From NCBI RefSeq assembly GCF_036014015.1, contig NZ_CP107905.1, positions 9,548,001-9,612,000 of the forward strand: a stretch of DNA of 64,000 nucleotides, read 5' to 3'. Position 1 is the first letter of the stretch. Each line of letters starts with the position of its first letter. A program made the translations under genes and the position numbers. A model generated the notes under the pieces. That model made no database searches. It had not been told where the DNA came from and saw only the letters and a list, made by a program, of their open reading frames with translations. This stretch comes from Streptomyces sp. NBC_00457 (GTDB lineage: Bacteria > Actinomycetota > Actinomycetes > Streptomycetales > Streptomycetaceae). Shown here in pieces: positions 16,269 through 24,244 of the stretch.

Positions 16269-17336
16269 TCATGGCGTCAGGCGGTCGCCGCGCGGGCGGG
16301 TGTCCCAGGTCCGCTGAGGTGGCTCGTCGGTGAGCGGGCGTGCCGTGGCCAGGCCCGCCAGCAGGCCGGCGCCCACGGACACGGTGGTGAAGCTCAACGC
16401 GTTGCCGACCGCGGCGATCGCCGCCAGCGCGGTCAGTGCGGCGCCCGCGGTGAGCGCGACCGGACTGGAGCGGGGAGTGCGCCACAGGGCGTACAGCACC
16501 CAGCCGAAGACCACCGCCAGCAGGACCACGCCGACGACGCCCTGTTCGGCGGCCTGCTGCAGCGGGGCGGAGTGGGGTTTGCCGTCGGACAGCAGCGTCT
16601 GGGTGGCCGTCGTGCTGAGCTCACCGAAACGCCCCGGGCCGACGCCCACGGCCGCGTCCTCGCGGACCATGTGCAGGGCGTCGTGCCACAGCTCGATCCG
16701 GTGCCGGGTCAGCTGACCCTCCAGGTATACGGCGAACCCGTTCGGGACCGCGTTTCCGGCCACCGCCCAGGGAAGCCCCGTCACCAGGACCGTCACCAGG
16801 CCCAGCCCTGCGATGCCCAAGCCGCGGCGCTGCATGCGGCCCGCGGCGAGCGAACACAGCAGCACCGCCACACAGAGGACGAAACCGGTGGTCGAGCCGA
16901 GGACGGCCGCGGTCACCGCGATCCCGGCGGCCAGCCCGCGCAGGGCGAGCCGCAGCGGCGGAGCCGACGCGGCCCACGCCGCGCAGCACGCGGAGCCGGC
17001 GGACAGGATCAGCACCGCGGCGGTGGCGCCGGCGTGGCCGAGCGGCGCGACGATCTCGGGCCCCGGCGCCAGATGTGGAACGGCCACCGTCAAGGCCAGT
17101 CCGGCCAGTGCCGCGGCACTCGGCGCGGCGACCGGCAGGAGCGCCCCGCAGATCCGCCCCGCGGCATAGCCGGCCGCCACCGCCAGGATGGCAAGCAGCA
17201 CACCCTCGGGACGGCCGCCATGCACCGTCGCTGTGATCAACGACCAGACCGCGCAGGCCCCGAGCGCCGCGACACCCGCCGCGTCCGAAACGTTTCGTCT
17301 GTCGCCGCCCTCCTCCGGACCGGCCGCAGACGTCAT
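16269..17336 (-). CDS. O-antigen-ligase-like polytopic membrane protein
   Basis: A 355-residue protein with about ten hydrophobic helices. The loop ELWHDALHMVREDAAVGVGPGRF, followed by HSAPLQQAAEQGVVGVVLL, is the Wzy/WaaL-type signature (Arg/His-rich extracytoplasmic loop and HxxxxQ(A/x)AEQG). Such proteins polymerise or ligate lipid-linked glycans outside the membrane. ATG at 17336 is used; an in-frame GTG at 17351 is also possible. The start overlaps the stop of the tnpB reading frame as ATGA, and the end of the transposable element lies only about 120 bp upstream. The native promoter of this gene may have been displaced. Confidence 0.8.
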   Translation of the reverse strand: MTSAAGPEEGGDRRNVSDAAGVAALGACAVWSLITATVHGGRPEGVLLAILAVAAGYAAGRICGALLPVAAPSAAALAGLALTVAVPHLAPGPEIVAPLGHAGATAAVLILSAGSACCAAWAASAPPLRLALRGLAAGIAVTAAVLGSTTGFVLCVAVLLCSLAAGRMQRRGLGIAGLGLVTVLVTGLPWAVAGNAVPNGFAVYLEGQLTRHRIELWHDALHMVREDAAVGVGPGRFGELSTTATQTLLSDGKPHSAPLQQAAEQGVVGVVLLAVVFGWVLYALWRTPRSSPVALTAGAALTALAAIAAVGNALSFTTVSVGAGLLAGLATARPLTDEPPQRTWDTRPRGDRLTP

Positions 17337-18778
17337 GCCCGTGGAACCCACCCCGCCCCCCGAACCCGGTCCCCCGACCTGTGACGTACCCCAGCCGTCC
17401 CGACCTGAGCGGTCGCACGACAGGGGCTCCGGCACACCGTAACGGCTGATGAACGATTTTTGACATCCTCCTCCTCGTAAAAGAGGGGGATTCCAACCCA
17501 TGCGGGTTGAGGTTCACGGGCGCTCGATCGGCTGGTGGCCGCTGTCACCCCTCCGGCACCGGCTGCTCGCCGGGGGCGGGGGATCCCGCCCTGTCCTGCC
17601 GCGACGTTGGTTGCTGCGTTGGTGTCCGCGTTGCAGGTGAAGCCGCAGGAGGAACAGACGAACTCGGCTTGGCTCTTGCGCGAGTTCTTGTCGATCCATC
17701 CGCAGGCGCTGCACCGCAGACTGGTGTAGGGGGCTGGTACGTCTTCGACCCGGCCGGGGGCTTTGTCTTCGGTGCGCTGCCGGAGCAGGCCCCAGCCTTC
17801 GGCGAGGATTGAACGGTTCAGGCCGGACTTCTGCGCCACGTTCTTGCCGGGCTGCTCGATGGTTCCCTTCGCGGAGCGGGTCATGTTCTTGATGTTCAGC
17901 TTCTCGAACCGGATCAGGTCGTACGAGCGGGCGAGCGTGGTGCTGGTCTTCTCGCACCAGTCCTTACGTCGGTTCGCCTCCCGCGCCTTGAGCTTGGCGA
18001 CCTTCGCGTACTCGGCTGCCTTCTGCGGGCTGTTCTTCTTCGCCCGTGCTGCGCGTCGCTCGTGCTTGCGGATCTGCGCCCGCTCCTTGAGGGTGAGCTG
18101 CGGGCAGTTCAGCTTCCGGCCGTCCGACAGCGCGGCGGTGATCTTCACGCCCCGGTCGATGCCGATGACCTCACCCGTGCCCGGCGCCGGGACCGGCTCA
18201 GGGATGACTGCGAAGGCGATGTGCCACTGCCCGTTGCGGAAGGTGACCCGGAACGTCTTCGCGTCGGGCAGCTTCGCGCCGTTTCCCTTGACGCTGAGGC
18301 GGAACCTGACCCAGCCACAGCCGGGCACCCTGACTTGCGCCCAGCGGCGGTTCAGCTTCTGCACCACCACGGACCGGCCCATGACCTGCTTACCCGTCTT
18401 CGTATTGAGCTTGGGCGAGCCGTCTTCGTTGTACTCGGGTACACGGTCGGTGCCGATGACACGAAAGCCTTCGTGACGGAACCTCTTGCGCCAGGTCGGC
18501 TCACCGAACCCAGACGTGAACTTGGCGTTCTTGGCCTTGGCGAAGTCCTTGAGCGCCTGCTGCTGCACGTCCGCGTTCCCGGCACCCAGCCACTCGTTCT
18601 CCCGCCGGGCCTCGGTGAGCTGACGGCACTGCTGCGCGAAGCCAGGTGCCGACGTGCGCCACCTGCGCCAGTGCGAGTGCTGCTCAACGGCGAGGTTCCA
18701 CACGTACCGGGCGTGCGCGCAGTGCATGTGCATCTGCTTTTCCTGCTCGCTCGTTGGGTACATCCGGAATCTCGCCAT
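17333..18778 (-). CDS. tnpB: TnpB, RNA-guided endonuclease of an IS605-type element
   Basis: A 481-residue frame. The N-terminal wedge/REC region starts ARFRMYPTSEQ. The RuvC residues are all present: Asp208 in GIDRG, Glu292 in RFEKLNI and Asp385 in CNADTNAATN. A zinc finger uses CSAC (356-359) and CSSC (375-378). TnpB proteins are RNA-guided nucleases that use an RNA from the element's right end and help retain the element. With all catalytic residues intact it looks functional. The frame has no stop inside the element: residues after about 439 are encoded by flanking DNA, and the TGA overlaps the ATG of the ligase gene. Confidence 0.95.
   Translation of the reverse strand: MARFRMYPTSEQEKQMHMHCAHARYVWNLAVEQHSHWRRWRTSAPGFAQQCRQLTEARRENEWLGAGNADVQQQALKDFAKAKNAKFTSGFGEPTWRKRFRHEGFRVIGTDRVPEYNEDGSPKLNTKTGKQVMGRSVVVQKLNRRWAQVRVPGCGWVRFRLSVKGNGAKLPDAKTFRVTFRNGQWHIAFAVIPEPVPAPGTGEVIGIDRGVKITAALSDGRKLNCPQLTLKERAQIRKHERRAARAKKNSPQKAAEYAKVAKLKAREANRRKDWCEKTSTTLARSYDLIRFEKLNIKNMTRSAKGTIEQPGKNVAQKSGLNRSILAEGWGLLRQRTEDKAPGRVEDVPAPYTSLRCSACGWIDKNSRKSQAEFVCSSCGFTCNADTNAATNVAAGQGGIPRPRRAAGAGGVTAATSRSSAREPQPAWVGIPLFYEEEDVKNRSSAVTVCRSPCRATAQVGTAGVRHRSGDRVRGAGWVPRA
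17460..17620 (-). ncRNA. Candidate omega (reRNA) guide scaffold at the element right end
   Basis: TnpB systems transcribe a guide RNA from the 3' part of tnpB through the right end, with the guide taken from the DNA just outside. Here the right end has the expected terminal hairpin (about 17464-17492), and the next minus-strand bases, AAATCGTTCATCAGCC, would be the guide. The 5' boundary is a guess from family lengths. No RNA evidence is visible, so this is inference from the family and the hairpin only. Confidence 0.35.
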
Positions 18779-18806
18779 GACCCCATCCTAGGGCTACGGT
18801 GACCCC

Positions 18807-19016
18807 ATGGCAGTCTTCAACTTCCGTATCCCCGATGACCTGTACGACAAGCTCAAGGAACTCGCCGCATCCGAAGAGCGCTCCGTGAACTCGGAGTTGC
18901 TGCACCTCGTGCGACGAGCTGTCGAGTCGGGTGGGACGCCGAATCACCCTGGCGGCGATTCGACCACCTCCATCTCTGCCCCGCTACGCGGGAGCGGGCA
19001 TTCACCCCGGCCCTGA
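18807..19016 (+). CDS. Ribbon-helix-helix (Arc/CopG-type) protein of the tnpB element
   Basis: A 69-residue protein with a clear RHH domain in its first 45 residues (FNFRIPDDLYDKLKELAASEERSVNSELLHLVRRAVE). The first beta strand and both helices are typical of Arc-like DNA-binding proteins. The tail is Ser/Pro/Gly-rich and is encoded by the left-end hairpin of the element. It is divergent from tnpB with only 28 bp between starts, so both promoters and its likely operator overlap. The inferred role is repression of tnpB or of itself. A toxin-antitoxin role is possible, but no toxin gene is visible. Confidence 0.8.
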   Translation: MAVFNFRIPDDLYDKLKELAASEERSVNSELLHLVRRAVESGGTPNHPGGDSTTSISAPLRGSGHSPRP

Positions 19017-19163
19017 AGGGACCGCGCACCCTGCCCGGAAAGCGAGGTGGATGAGTTGCGTCGACTTGTGCGGGAACGATGCTGGGCCCGAGCTGGGAGA
19101 ACGCCCGTACCGTCCCGTGGACCGCGCTGTCGGCGGCAAGGTCACCCGCCGTACACTCCCGGA

Positions 19164-20774
19164 GTGACCGTCACCGCAACCTCCGTGGACGAGTCGGACC
19201 GACTGCAGCCGCAGAACGCGCCCGCCTCACGCCGAGCCCGCCTCGCGCGCCTCGTTCCGGCCGCCGTCGCGGCGCTCTCAGGAGTGCTGCTGTACGTCAG
19301 TTTTCCGCCGCGCACCCTGTGGTGGCTCGCCCTGCCGGCCTTCGCGGTCTTCGGCTGGGTGCTGCGCGGCCGCGGCTGGAAGGCGGGCCTGGGCCTCGGC
19401 TATCTGTTCGGCCTCGGCTTCCTGCTGCCGCTGCTGGTGTGGACCGGCGTGGAGGTCGGCCCCGGGCCCTGGCTCGCGCTGGTCGTGATCGAAGCACTGT
19501 TCGTGGCTCTGGCCGGCGCGGGTATCGCCGCGGTGTCCAGGCTGCCCGCCTGGCCGGTGTGGGCGGCCGCCGTGTGGATCGCCTCGGAGGCGGCACGCGC
19601 GCGTGCGCCGTTCGAGGGCTTCCCCTGGGGCAAGATCGCGTTCGGCCAGGCCGACGGCGTCTTCCTGCCGCTCGCCGCGGTCGGCGGCACCCCGGTGCTC
19701 GGCTTCGCGGTCGTGCTGAGCGGCTTCGGTCTGTACGAGGTCGTACGCCTGTCTCTGGAGACTCGACGCACCCGCGCTGTCCGGCGTGGCGCCGCGGCCC
19801 TCGCGGTGCTGAGCGTCGCCGCCCCGGTGCTCGGGGCCGTGGCCGCCCGGCCGCTGGTCACCGACAAGGCCGAGGTCGGCACCGCGACCGTCGCCGTCAT
19901 CCAGGGCAACGTGCCACGGGCCGGGCTGGAGTTCAACGCCCAGCGGCGGGCGGTGCTCGACTACCACGCGCGCGAGACGGAGCGGCTGGCCGCCGAGGTC
20001 AAGGCGGGCAAGATCGCTCAGCCCGACTTCGTGCTGTGGCCCGAGAACTCCTCGGACATCGACCCGTTCGCGAATGCCGATGCCCGAGCCGTCATCGACC
20101 GGGCGGCCAAGGCGATCGGCGTGCCCATCTCGGTGGGCGGCGTCGTCGAACGGGACGGCAAGCTCCTCAATGAGCAGATCCTGTGGGACCCGGTCAAGGG
20201 ACCCATCGACACCTACGACAAGCGGCAGATCCAGCCGTTCGGCGAGTACCTGCCGCTGCGCTCACTCATTGGGGCCATCAACAGCGACTGGACGAGCATG
20301 GTCCGCCAGGACTTCAGCCGGGGCAGCGAGCCCGGTGTGTTCACCATGGACGGCGCCAAGGTCGGCCTGGTCACCTGCTACGAGGCCGCCTTCGACTGGG
20401 CCGTGCGCTCCGAGGTCATCGACGGCGCGCAGATGATCTCCGTACCGAGCAACAACGCGACCTTCGACCGCAGCGAGATGACCTACCAGCAACTCGCGAT
20501 GTCCCGCGTCCGGGCCGTCGAGCACAGCCGGACCGTCACCGTGCCGGTGACCAGCGGGGTGAGCGCGATCATCATGCCGGACGGGGAGATCACTCAGAAG
20601 ACGGGCATGTTCGTCGCCGACTCGCTGGTCCAGAAGGTGCCGCTGCGCTCCTCCGAGACGCCCGCCACGAAGCTGGGCATCCTCCCGGAGATCGCCCTGA
20701 TCGTGCTCGCCGCGGGCGGGCTCGGCTGGGCCATCGGGGCCGGTGTGCGCGGGCGACGCGCTCGTGACGTGTAG
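19164..20774 (+). CDS. lnt: Apolipoprotein N-acyltransferase
   Basis: A 536-residue membrane enzyme that adds the third acyl chain to lipoproteins. Six or so N-terminal helices (about 32-230) precede a periplasmic-type nitrilase domain (about 240-505). The triad is present: Glu294 in LWPENSS, Lys353 in YDKRQIQPFGEYLP and Cys405 in LVTCYEAAF. A final helix and a basic tail follow. GTG at 19164 gives the family-like start. A TACACT box at 19152-19157 lies 6 bases before it with no separate ribosome site, so a leaderless transcript is plausible. The gene most often found next to actinomycete lnt (ppm1) is not adjacent. Confidence 0.92.
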   Translation: MTVTATSVDESDRLQPQNAPASRRARLARLVPAAVAALSGVLLYVSFPPRTLWWLALPAFAVFGWVLRGRGWKAGLGLGYLFGLGFLLPLLVWTGVEVGPGPWLALVVIEALFVALAGAGIAAVSRLPAWPVWAAAVWIASEAARARAPFEGFPWGKIAFGQADGVFLPLAAVGGTPVLGFAVVLSGFGLYEVVRLSLETRRTRAVRRGAAALAVLSVAAPVLGAVAARPLVTDKAEVGTATVAVIQGNVPRAGLEFNAQRRAVLDYHARETERLAAEVKAGKIAQPDFVLWPENSSDIDPFANADARAVIDRAAKAIGVPISVGGVVERDGKLLNEQILWDPVKGPIDTYDKRQIQPFGEYLPLRSLIGAINSDWTSMVRQDFSRGSEPGVFTMDGAKVGLVTCYEAAFDWAVRSEVIDGAQMISVPSNNATFDRSEMTYQQLAMSRVRAVEHSRTVTVPVTSGVSAIIMPDGEITQKTGMFVADSLVQKVPLRSSETPATKLGILPEIALIVLAAGGLGWAIGAGVRGRRARDV

Positions 20775-20831
20775 TCGTACGCCGTCGTAACGCCCCCGGG
20801 GTGAGCGACCGGGCCCGTTAGGGTCGTTCGC

Positions 20832-21311
20832 ATGGCTACTCCTGACTTCATCAGCGCGATCCGGGCCTCGGCCGGCCAACAACTGCTGTGGCTCCCCGGA
20901 GTCACCGCCATCGTCTTCGACGACGAGGGCAGGGTGCTGCTGGGCCGGCGTACCGACACCGGCAGGTGGTCGGTGATCGGCGGGATTCCGGATCCGGGTG
21001 AGCAGCCCGCGGCCTGCGCGGTGCGGGAGGTCCACGAGGAGACCGCTGTTCGGTGCGTCGCCGAGCGGGTCGTTCTCGTTCAGGCGCTGGATCCCGTCAC
21101 CTATGGCAACGGCGACATCTGCCAGTACATGGACATCACCTTCCGCTGCCGGGCCGTCGGCGGTGACGCGCGGGTCAACGATGACGAGTCGCTGGAAGTG
21201 GGCTGGTTCGACGTGGACGCCCTGCCCGAGCTGAACGAGTTCGGACTGCTGCGGATCAAGCAGGCGCTGTCGGACGCACCCACATGGTTCGACCCTATGA
21301 GCTCCAGCTGA
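20832..21311 (+). CDS. Nudix hydrolase
   Basis: A 159-residue protein with the Nudix box spanning about residues 56-78: GG.PDPGEQPAACAVREVHEET matches GX5EX7REUXEEXGU apart from the last position. The leading strand TAIVFDDEGRVLLGRRTDTGRWSVIGG is typical. It would hydrolyse a nucleoside diphosphate linked to another group; the substrate is not predictable. ATG at 20832 begins a conserved MATPDFISAIRA head. It lies 57 bp downstream of lnt on the same strand and may be cotranscribed. Confidence 0.9.
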   Translation: MATPDFISAIRASAGQQLLWLPGVTAIVFDDEGRVLLGRRTDTGRWSVIGGIPDPGEQPAACAVREVHEETAVRCVAERVVLVQALDPVTYGNGDICQYMDITFRCRAVGGDARVNDDESLEVGWFDVDALPELNEFGLLRIKQALSDAPTWFDPMSSS

Positions 21312-21365
21312 AGTATGGGTGCTGAGCACATGTGGCGAGGTGTCGGTGCTGCCTAGGGTCGTGGC

Positions 21366-22166
21366 ATGACGGCTAGCAGCGCCCTAACGGGACCCCACGC
21401 TCCCTCGCTCGACCTCGGCGGCCGCACCGCCCTCGTCACCGGCGCCGCCGGCGGCATCGGCCGCGCCTGCGCGCTGCGGCTGGCGCAGGCCGGGGCCAAG
21501 GTGAGAGCGGTCGACCGGGACGCCGAGGGGCTTGAGGCGCTCGCCGAAGGGGCCCGGGGCCTGGCGGGCACGGTCGAGCCGCATGTCCTCGACCTCACCG
21601 ACCTGGACGCCGCTGAACTCGCCGCGGCGGGCACGGACGTCCTGGTGAACAACGCCGGGCTGCAACTGGTCCGCCCCATCGAGGAGTTCCCGCCGGACGT
21701 CTTCCACACGGTACTCACCGTGATGCTGGAGGCACCGTTCCGGCTCATCCGCGGTGCCCTGCCCCATATGTACGGACAGGGCTGGGGCCGCATCGTGAAT
21801 GTGTCCTCCGTCCATGGGCTGCGCGCCTCGGCTTTCAAGTCGGCCTATGTGTCCGCCAAACATGGACTGGAAGGCCTGTCCAAGACCGCGGCCCTCGAAG
21901 GTGCGGCACATGGCGTCACCTCGAACTGTGTGTGCCCCGCATATGTGCGCACCCCACTGGTCGAGCAGCAACTCGCCGATCAGTCCCGGGCGCACGGCAT
22001 TCCCGAGGAGCGCGTGCTGTCCGAGGTGCTGCTGCAGGACAGCGCGGTGAAACGGCTGATCGAACCGGAGGAGGTCGCCGAGGCCGTGGCGTATCTGTGC
22101 GGCCCGCAGGCCTCCTTCGTCACGGGTACCTCCCTCGTCCTCGACGGCGGATGGACCGCCCACTGA
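21366..22166 (+). CDS. 3-hydroxybutyrate dehydrogenase (SDR family)
   Basis: A 266-residue classical short-chain dehydrogenase. It has the NAD site TGAAGGIG (about 25-32), NNAG (about 94-97), the catalytic Ser in NVSSVHG and Tyr-Lys in YVSAK. The C-terminal EVAEAVAYLCGPQASFVTGTSLVLDGGWTAH end is that of D-3-hydroxybutyrate dehydrogenases, which convert 3-hydroxybutyrate to acetoacetate. The assignment is supported by the next gene, a PucR-type activator, and by the MHS transporter beyond it, which together form a plausible hydroxybutyrate or short acid utilisation locus. Confidence 0.85.
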   Translation: MTASSALTGPHAPSLDLGGRTALVTGAAGGIGRACALRLAQAGAKVRAVDRDAEGLEALAEGARGLAGTVEPHVLDLTDLDAAELAAAGTDVLVNNAGLQLVRPIEEFPPDVFHTVLTVMLEAPFRLIRGALPHMYGQGWGRIVNVSSVHGLRASAFKSAYVSAKHGLEGLSKTAALEGAAHGVTSNCVCPAYVRTPLVEQQLADQSRAHGIPEERVLSEVLLQDSAVKRLIEPEEVAEAVAYLCGPQASFVTGTSLVLDGGWTAH

Positions 22167-22236
22167 GCGAGCCGGTGCCGCGGGCCTGCCGGGTTGTCCA
22201 CAGGGCTGACGGGGCGACGGTGCGATGGGGAATCCT

Positions 22237-24189
22237 GTGACCATGTCCCGCGATCACGTGCAGTCCGCCGAACGCTCCGCCACCGGTGCCGGAGCGACCG
22301 TCGGCAGCGCCGAGGCACCCTTCCTCGAGCTGCTGGCCCGCGGTGCCTCGGCCGAGGCCTACGAGCAGCCGGTGCTCCTCGCCCGCGCCGAGGGCCGCCC
22401 CGCCGAGTGGGTCGCCGCGCTCGAGCGGGCCAAGCTGACCGCGCTGCGGGTACGCGCGGAGCTGGAGGGACGGCGCCGGCGCGAGGCGGAGCTGTCCGCG
22501 CTGTTCGAGACGGCCCACGACCTGGCGGGCCTGCGCGACCTGGACGCCGTCCTCCAGGCGATCGTGCAGCGCGCCCGCTCCCTGCTCGGCACGGACGTCG
22601 CCTACCTGAGCCTGAACGACCCGGAGAAGGGCGACACCTACATGCGGGTGACCGAGGGCTCGGTCGCCGCCCGCTTCCAGCAGCTGCGGCTCGGGATGGG
22701 GGAGGGGCTCGGCGGCCTCGTCGCCCAGACGGCCCGGCCGTATGTCACCGAGGACTACTTCAAGGACGACCGCTTCCAGCACACCGTCACCATCGACGCG
22801 GGTGTGCGGGACGAGGGCCTGGTCGCCATCCTCGGCGTGCCGCTCATGCTGGGGCACCATGTGATCGGTGTCCTGTTCGCGGCCGACCGGCGTGCAAGGG
22901 TCTTCGAGCGGGAGCAGATCGCGCTGCTCGGCTCCTTCGCCGCGCTCGCCGCGGCCGCCATCGACGCCGCCAACCTGCTCGCCGAGACCCGCTCGGCCCT
23001 GGCAGGCCTGGAGAAGGCCAACGAGATCATCCAGGACCGCAGCGGCGTCATCGAGCGCGCCTCCGACGTCCACGACCGGCTCGCCGAAGTCGTACTGCGC
23101 GGCGGTGGGGTCCACGACGTGGCCGCCGCCGTCTCCGAAGTCCTCGACGGCACCGTCCAGTTCACCGAGGCGTCCGCCGCACCCGCCGAGGCCCTGGAGG
23201 CATCCCGGTCCGAAGGACACGCCGTGCGGCACGCCGACGACTGGATCGCCGCCGTGGCCGCCGGGGGCGAACTGCTCGGGGCGCTCGTGCTGCGCGGCCA
23301 TCCCGGGCTCGACCCCGTCGACCAGCGCACTCTGGAGCGCGCCGCGACGGTGACCTCCCTGCTGCTGCTCGCCCGGCGCTCCGCCGCCGAGGCCGAGCAG
23401 CGCGTCCGCGGCGAACTCCTCGACGACCTCCTGGACGCCCGCGACCGCGACCCCCGCCTGCTGCGCGAGCGCGCGGCGAGACTGCATGCCGACCTCGACG
23501 CCACCCATGTGATCCTCGCCGCCCGCCTCGACGGCGTCTCCGCCGACGCCGACCAGGAAGCAGCCGCCCGCCGACGCCTGTGGGCCGCCGCCTCCCACCT
23601 GGCCGCCACCCGGCACGGACTGGCCGCAGCCCGCGACGGCGGCACGGTCCTGCTGCTGCCCCTCGACCAGGGGGACACCGCCACCGAACTCGCCCGCCGC
23701 ACTGCCGTACACCTCGGCACGGCCGTCCACGAGGCGGTCACCGTTGGCGCCTCCGCCCCCGTGGCGAATCTCGCCGCCCGGCCGGACGCGGTGGCCGCCG
23801 GCTACGAGGAAGGCCGCCGCTGCCTCGACACGCTGCGGCTGCTCGGCCGCCACGGCGACGGCTCCGCCGCGGAGGACTTCGGATTCCTCGGACTCCTCCT
23901 CGCCGGGGACCGGGACGTCGCCGGCTTCGTCGACCGCACCATCGGCCAGGTCGTCGCCTACGACGAACGCCGCGGCACCGACCTTGTGCGCACCCTCGAC
24001 GCCTACTTCGCCTGCGGCATGAGCCCGGCCCGCACCAAGGACCATCTCCACGTCCATGTGAACACGGTGGCCCAGCGCCTGGAGCGCGTCGGGCGCCTCC
24101 TCGGCGACGACTGGCAGAGCCCGGCCCGTGCCCTGGAGATCCAACTCGCCCTGCGGCTGCACCGGTTGTCGGCACCGGCACCGAAGTGA
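22237..24189 (+). CDS. GAF / PucR-type helix-turn-helix regulator
   Basis: A protein of about 650 residues with a coiled N-terminal part (about 45-90), a GAF domain (about 92-240: ARSLLGTDVAYLSLND, GVPLMLGHHVIGVLFAADR), a linker and a CdaR/PucR-type second half. The half ends in an HTH_30 domain (FACGMSPARTKDHLHVHVNTVAQRLERV, about 590-635). Such regulators activate catabolic operons after sensing a ligand through GAF. Three starts are close together (22225, 22237, 22243); GTG at 22237 has GGGGA at the best distance. It lies 70 bp after the dehydrogenase and converges on the transporter. Confidence 0.85.
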   Translation: MTMSRDHVQSAERSATGAGATVGSAEAPFLELLARGASAEAYEQPVLLARAEGRPAEWVAALERAKLTALRVRAELEGRRRREAELSALFETAHDLAGLRDLDAVLQAIVQRARSLLGTDVAYLSLNDPEKGDTYMRVTEGSVAARFQQLRLGMGEGLGGLVAQTARPYVTEDYFKDDRFQHTVTIDAGVRDEGLVAILGVPLMLGHHVIGVLFAADRRARVFEREQIALLGSFAALAAAAIDAANLLAETRSALAGLEKANEIIQDRSGVIERASDVHDRLAEVVLRGGGVHDVAAAVSEVLDGTVQFTEASAAPAEALEASRSEGHAVRHADDWIAAVAAGGELLGALVLRGHPGLDPVDQRTLERAATVTSLLLLARRSAAEAEQRVRGELLDDLLDARDRDPRLLRERAARLHADLDATHVILAARLDGVSADADQEAAARRRLWAAASHLAATRHGLAAARDGGTVLLLPLDQGDTATELARRTAVHLGTAVHEAVTVGASAPVANLAARPDAVAAGYEEGRRCLDTLRLLGRHGDGSAAEDFGFLGLLLAGDRDVAGFVDRTIGQVVAYDERRGTDLVRTLDAYFACGMSPARTKDHLHVHVNTVAQRLERVGRLLGDDWQSPARALEIQLALRLHRLSAPAPK

Positions 24190-24220
24190 CGGCCCCGCAC
24201 GCACGGGCGCACGGGGTCGT
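24189..24220. terminator. Hairpin between convergent genes
   Basis: ACGGCCCCG (24189-24197) pairs with CGGGGTCGT (24212-24220) with one mismatch and a 14-base loop. It lies between the regulator stop and the transporter stop and could serve both transcripts. Confidence 0.5.
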
Positions 24221-24244
24221 CCGTCTCACCGCACCGGCAGCCGA

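Larger units (their letters stand above)
17460..19020 (-). mobile_element. IS1341-type (IS200/IS605 superfamily) element with tnpB and an RHH gene
   Basis: The element carries a TnpB gene and a small divergent ribbon-helix-helix gene, with no TnpA. The right end is placed at about 17460. There a TCAA (minus strand) follows a hairpin of ATCCTCC...CTC with GAGGGGGAT (about 17464-17492). The left end is placed near 19015-19020, just outside a CCCGCT/AGCGGG hairpin at about 18980-18998 that overlaps the end of the RHH gene. Both boundaries are inferred from subterminal hairpins and should be checked against empty sites. Without TnpA it would need a transposase in trans. Confidence 0.7.

Noticed and set aside
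18981..19016. Extension of the RHH protein tail as a functional domain
   Set aside because: These codons coincide with the left-end hairpin of the element and are low-complexity, so they are probably a by-product of the element end.
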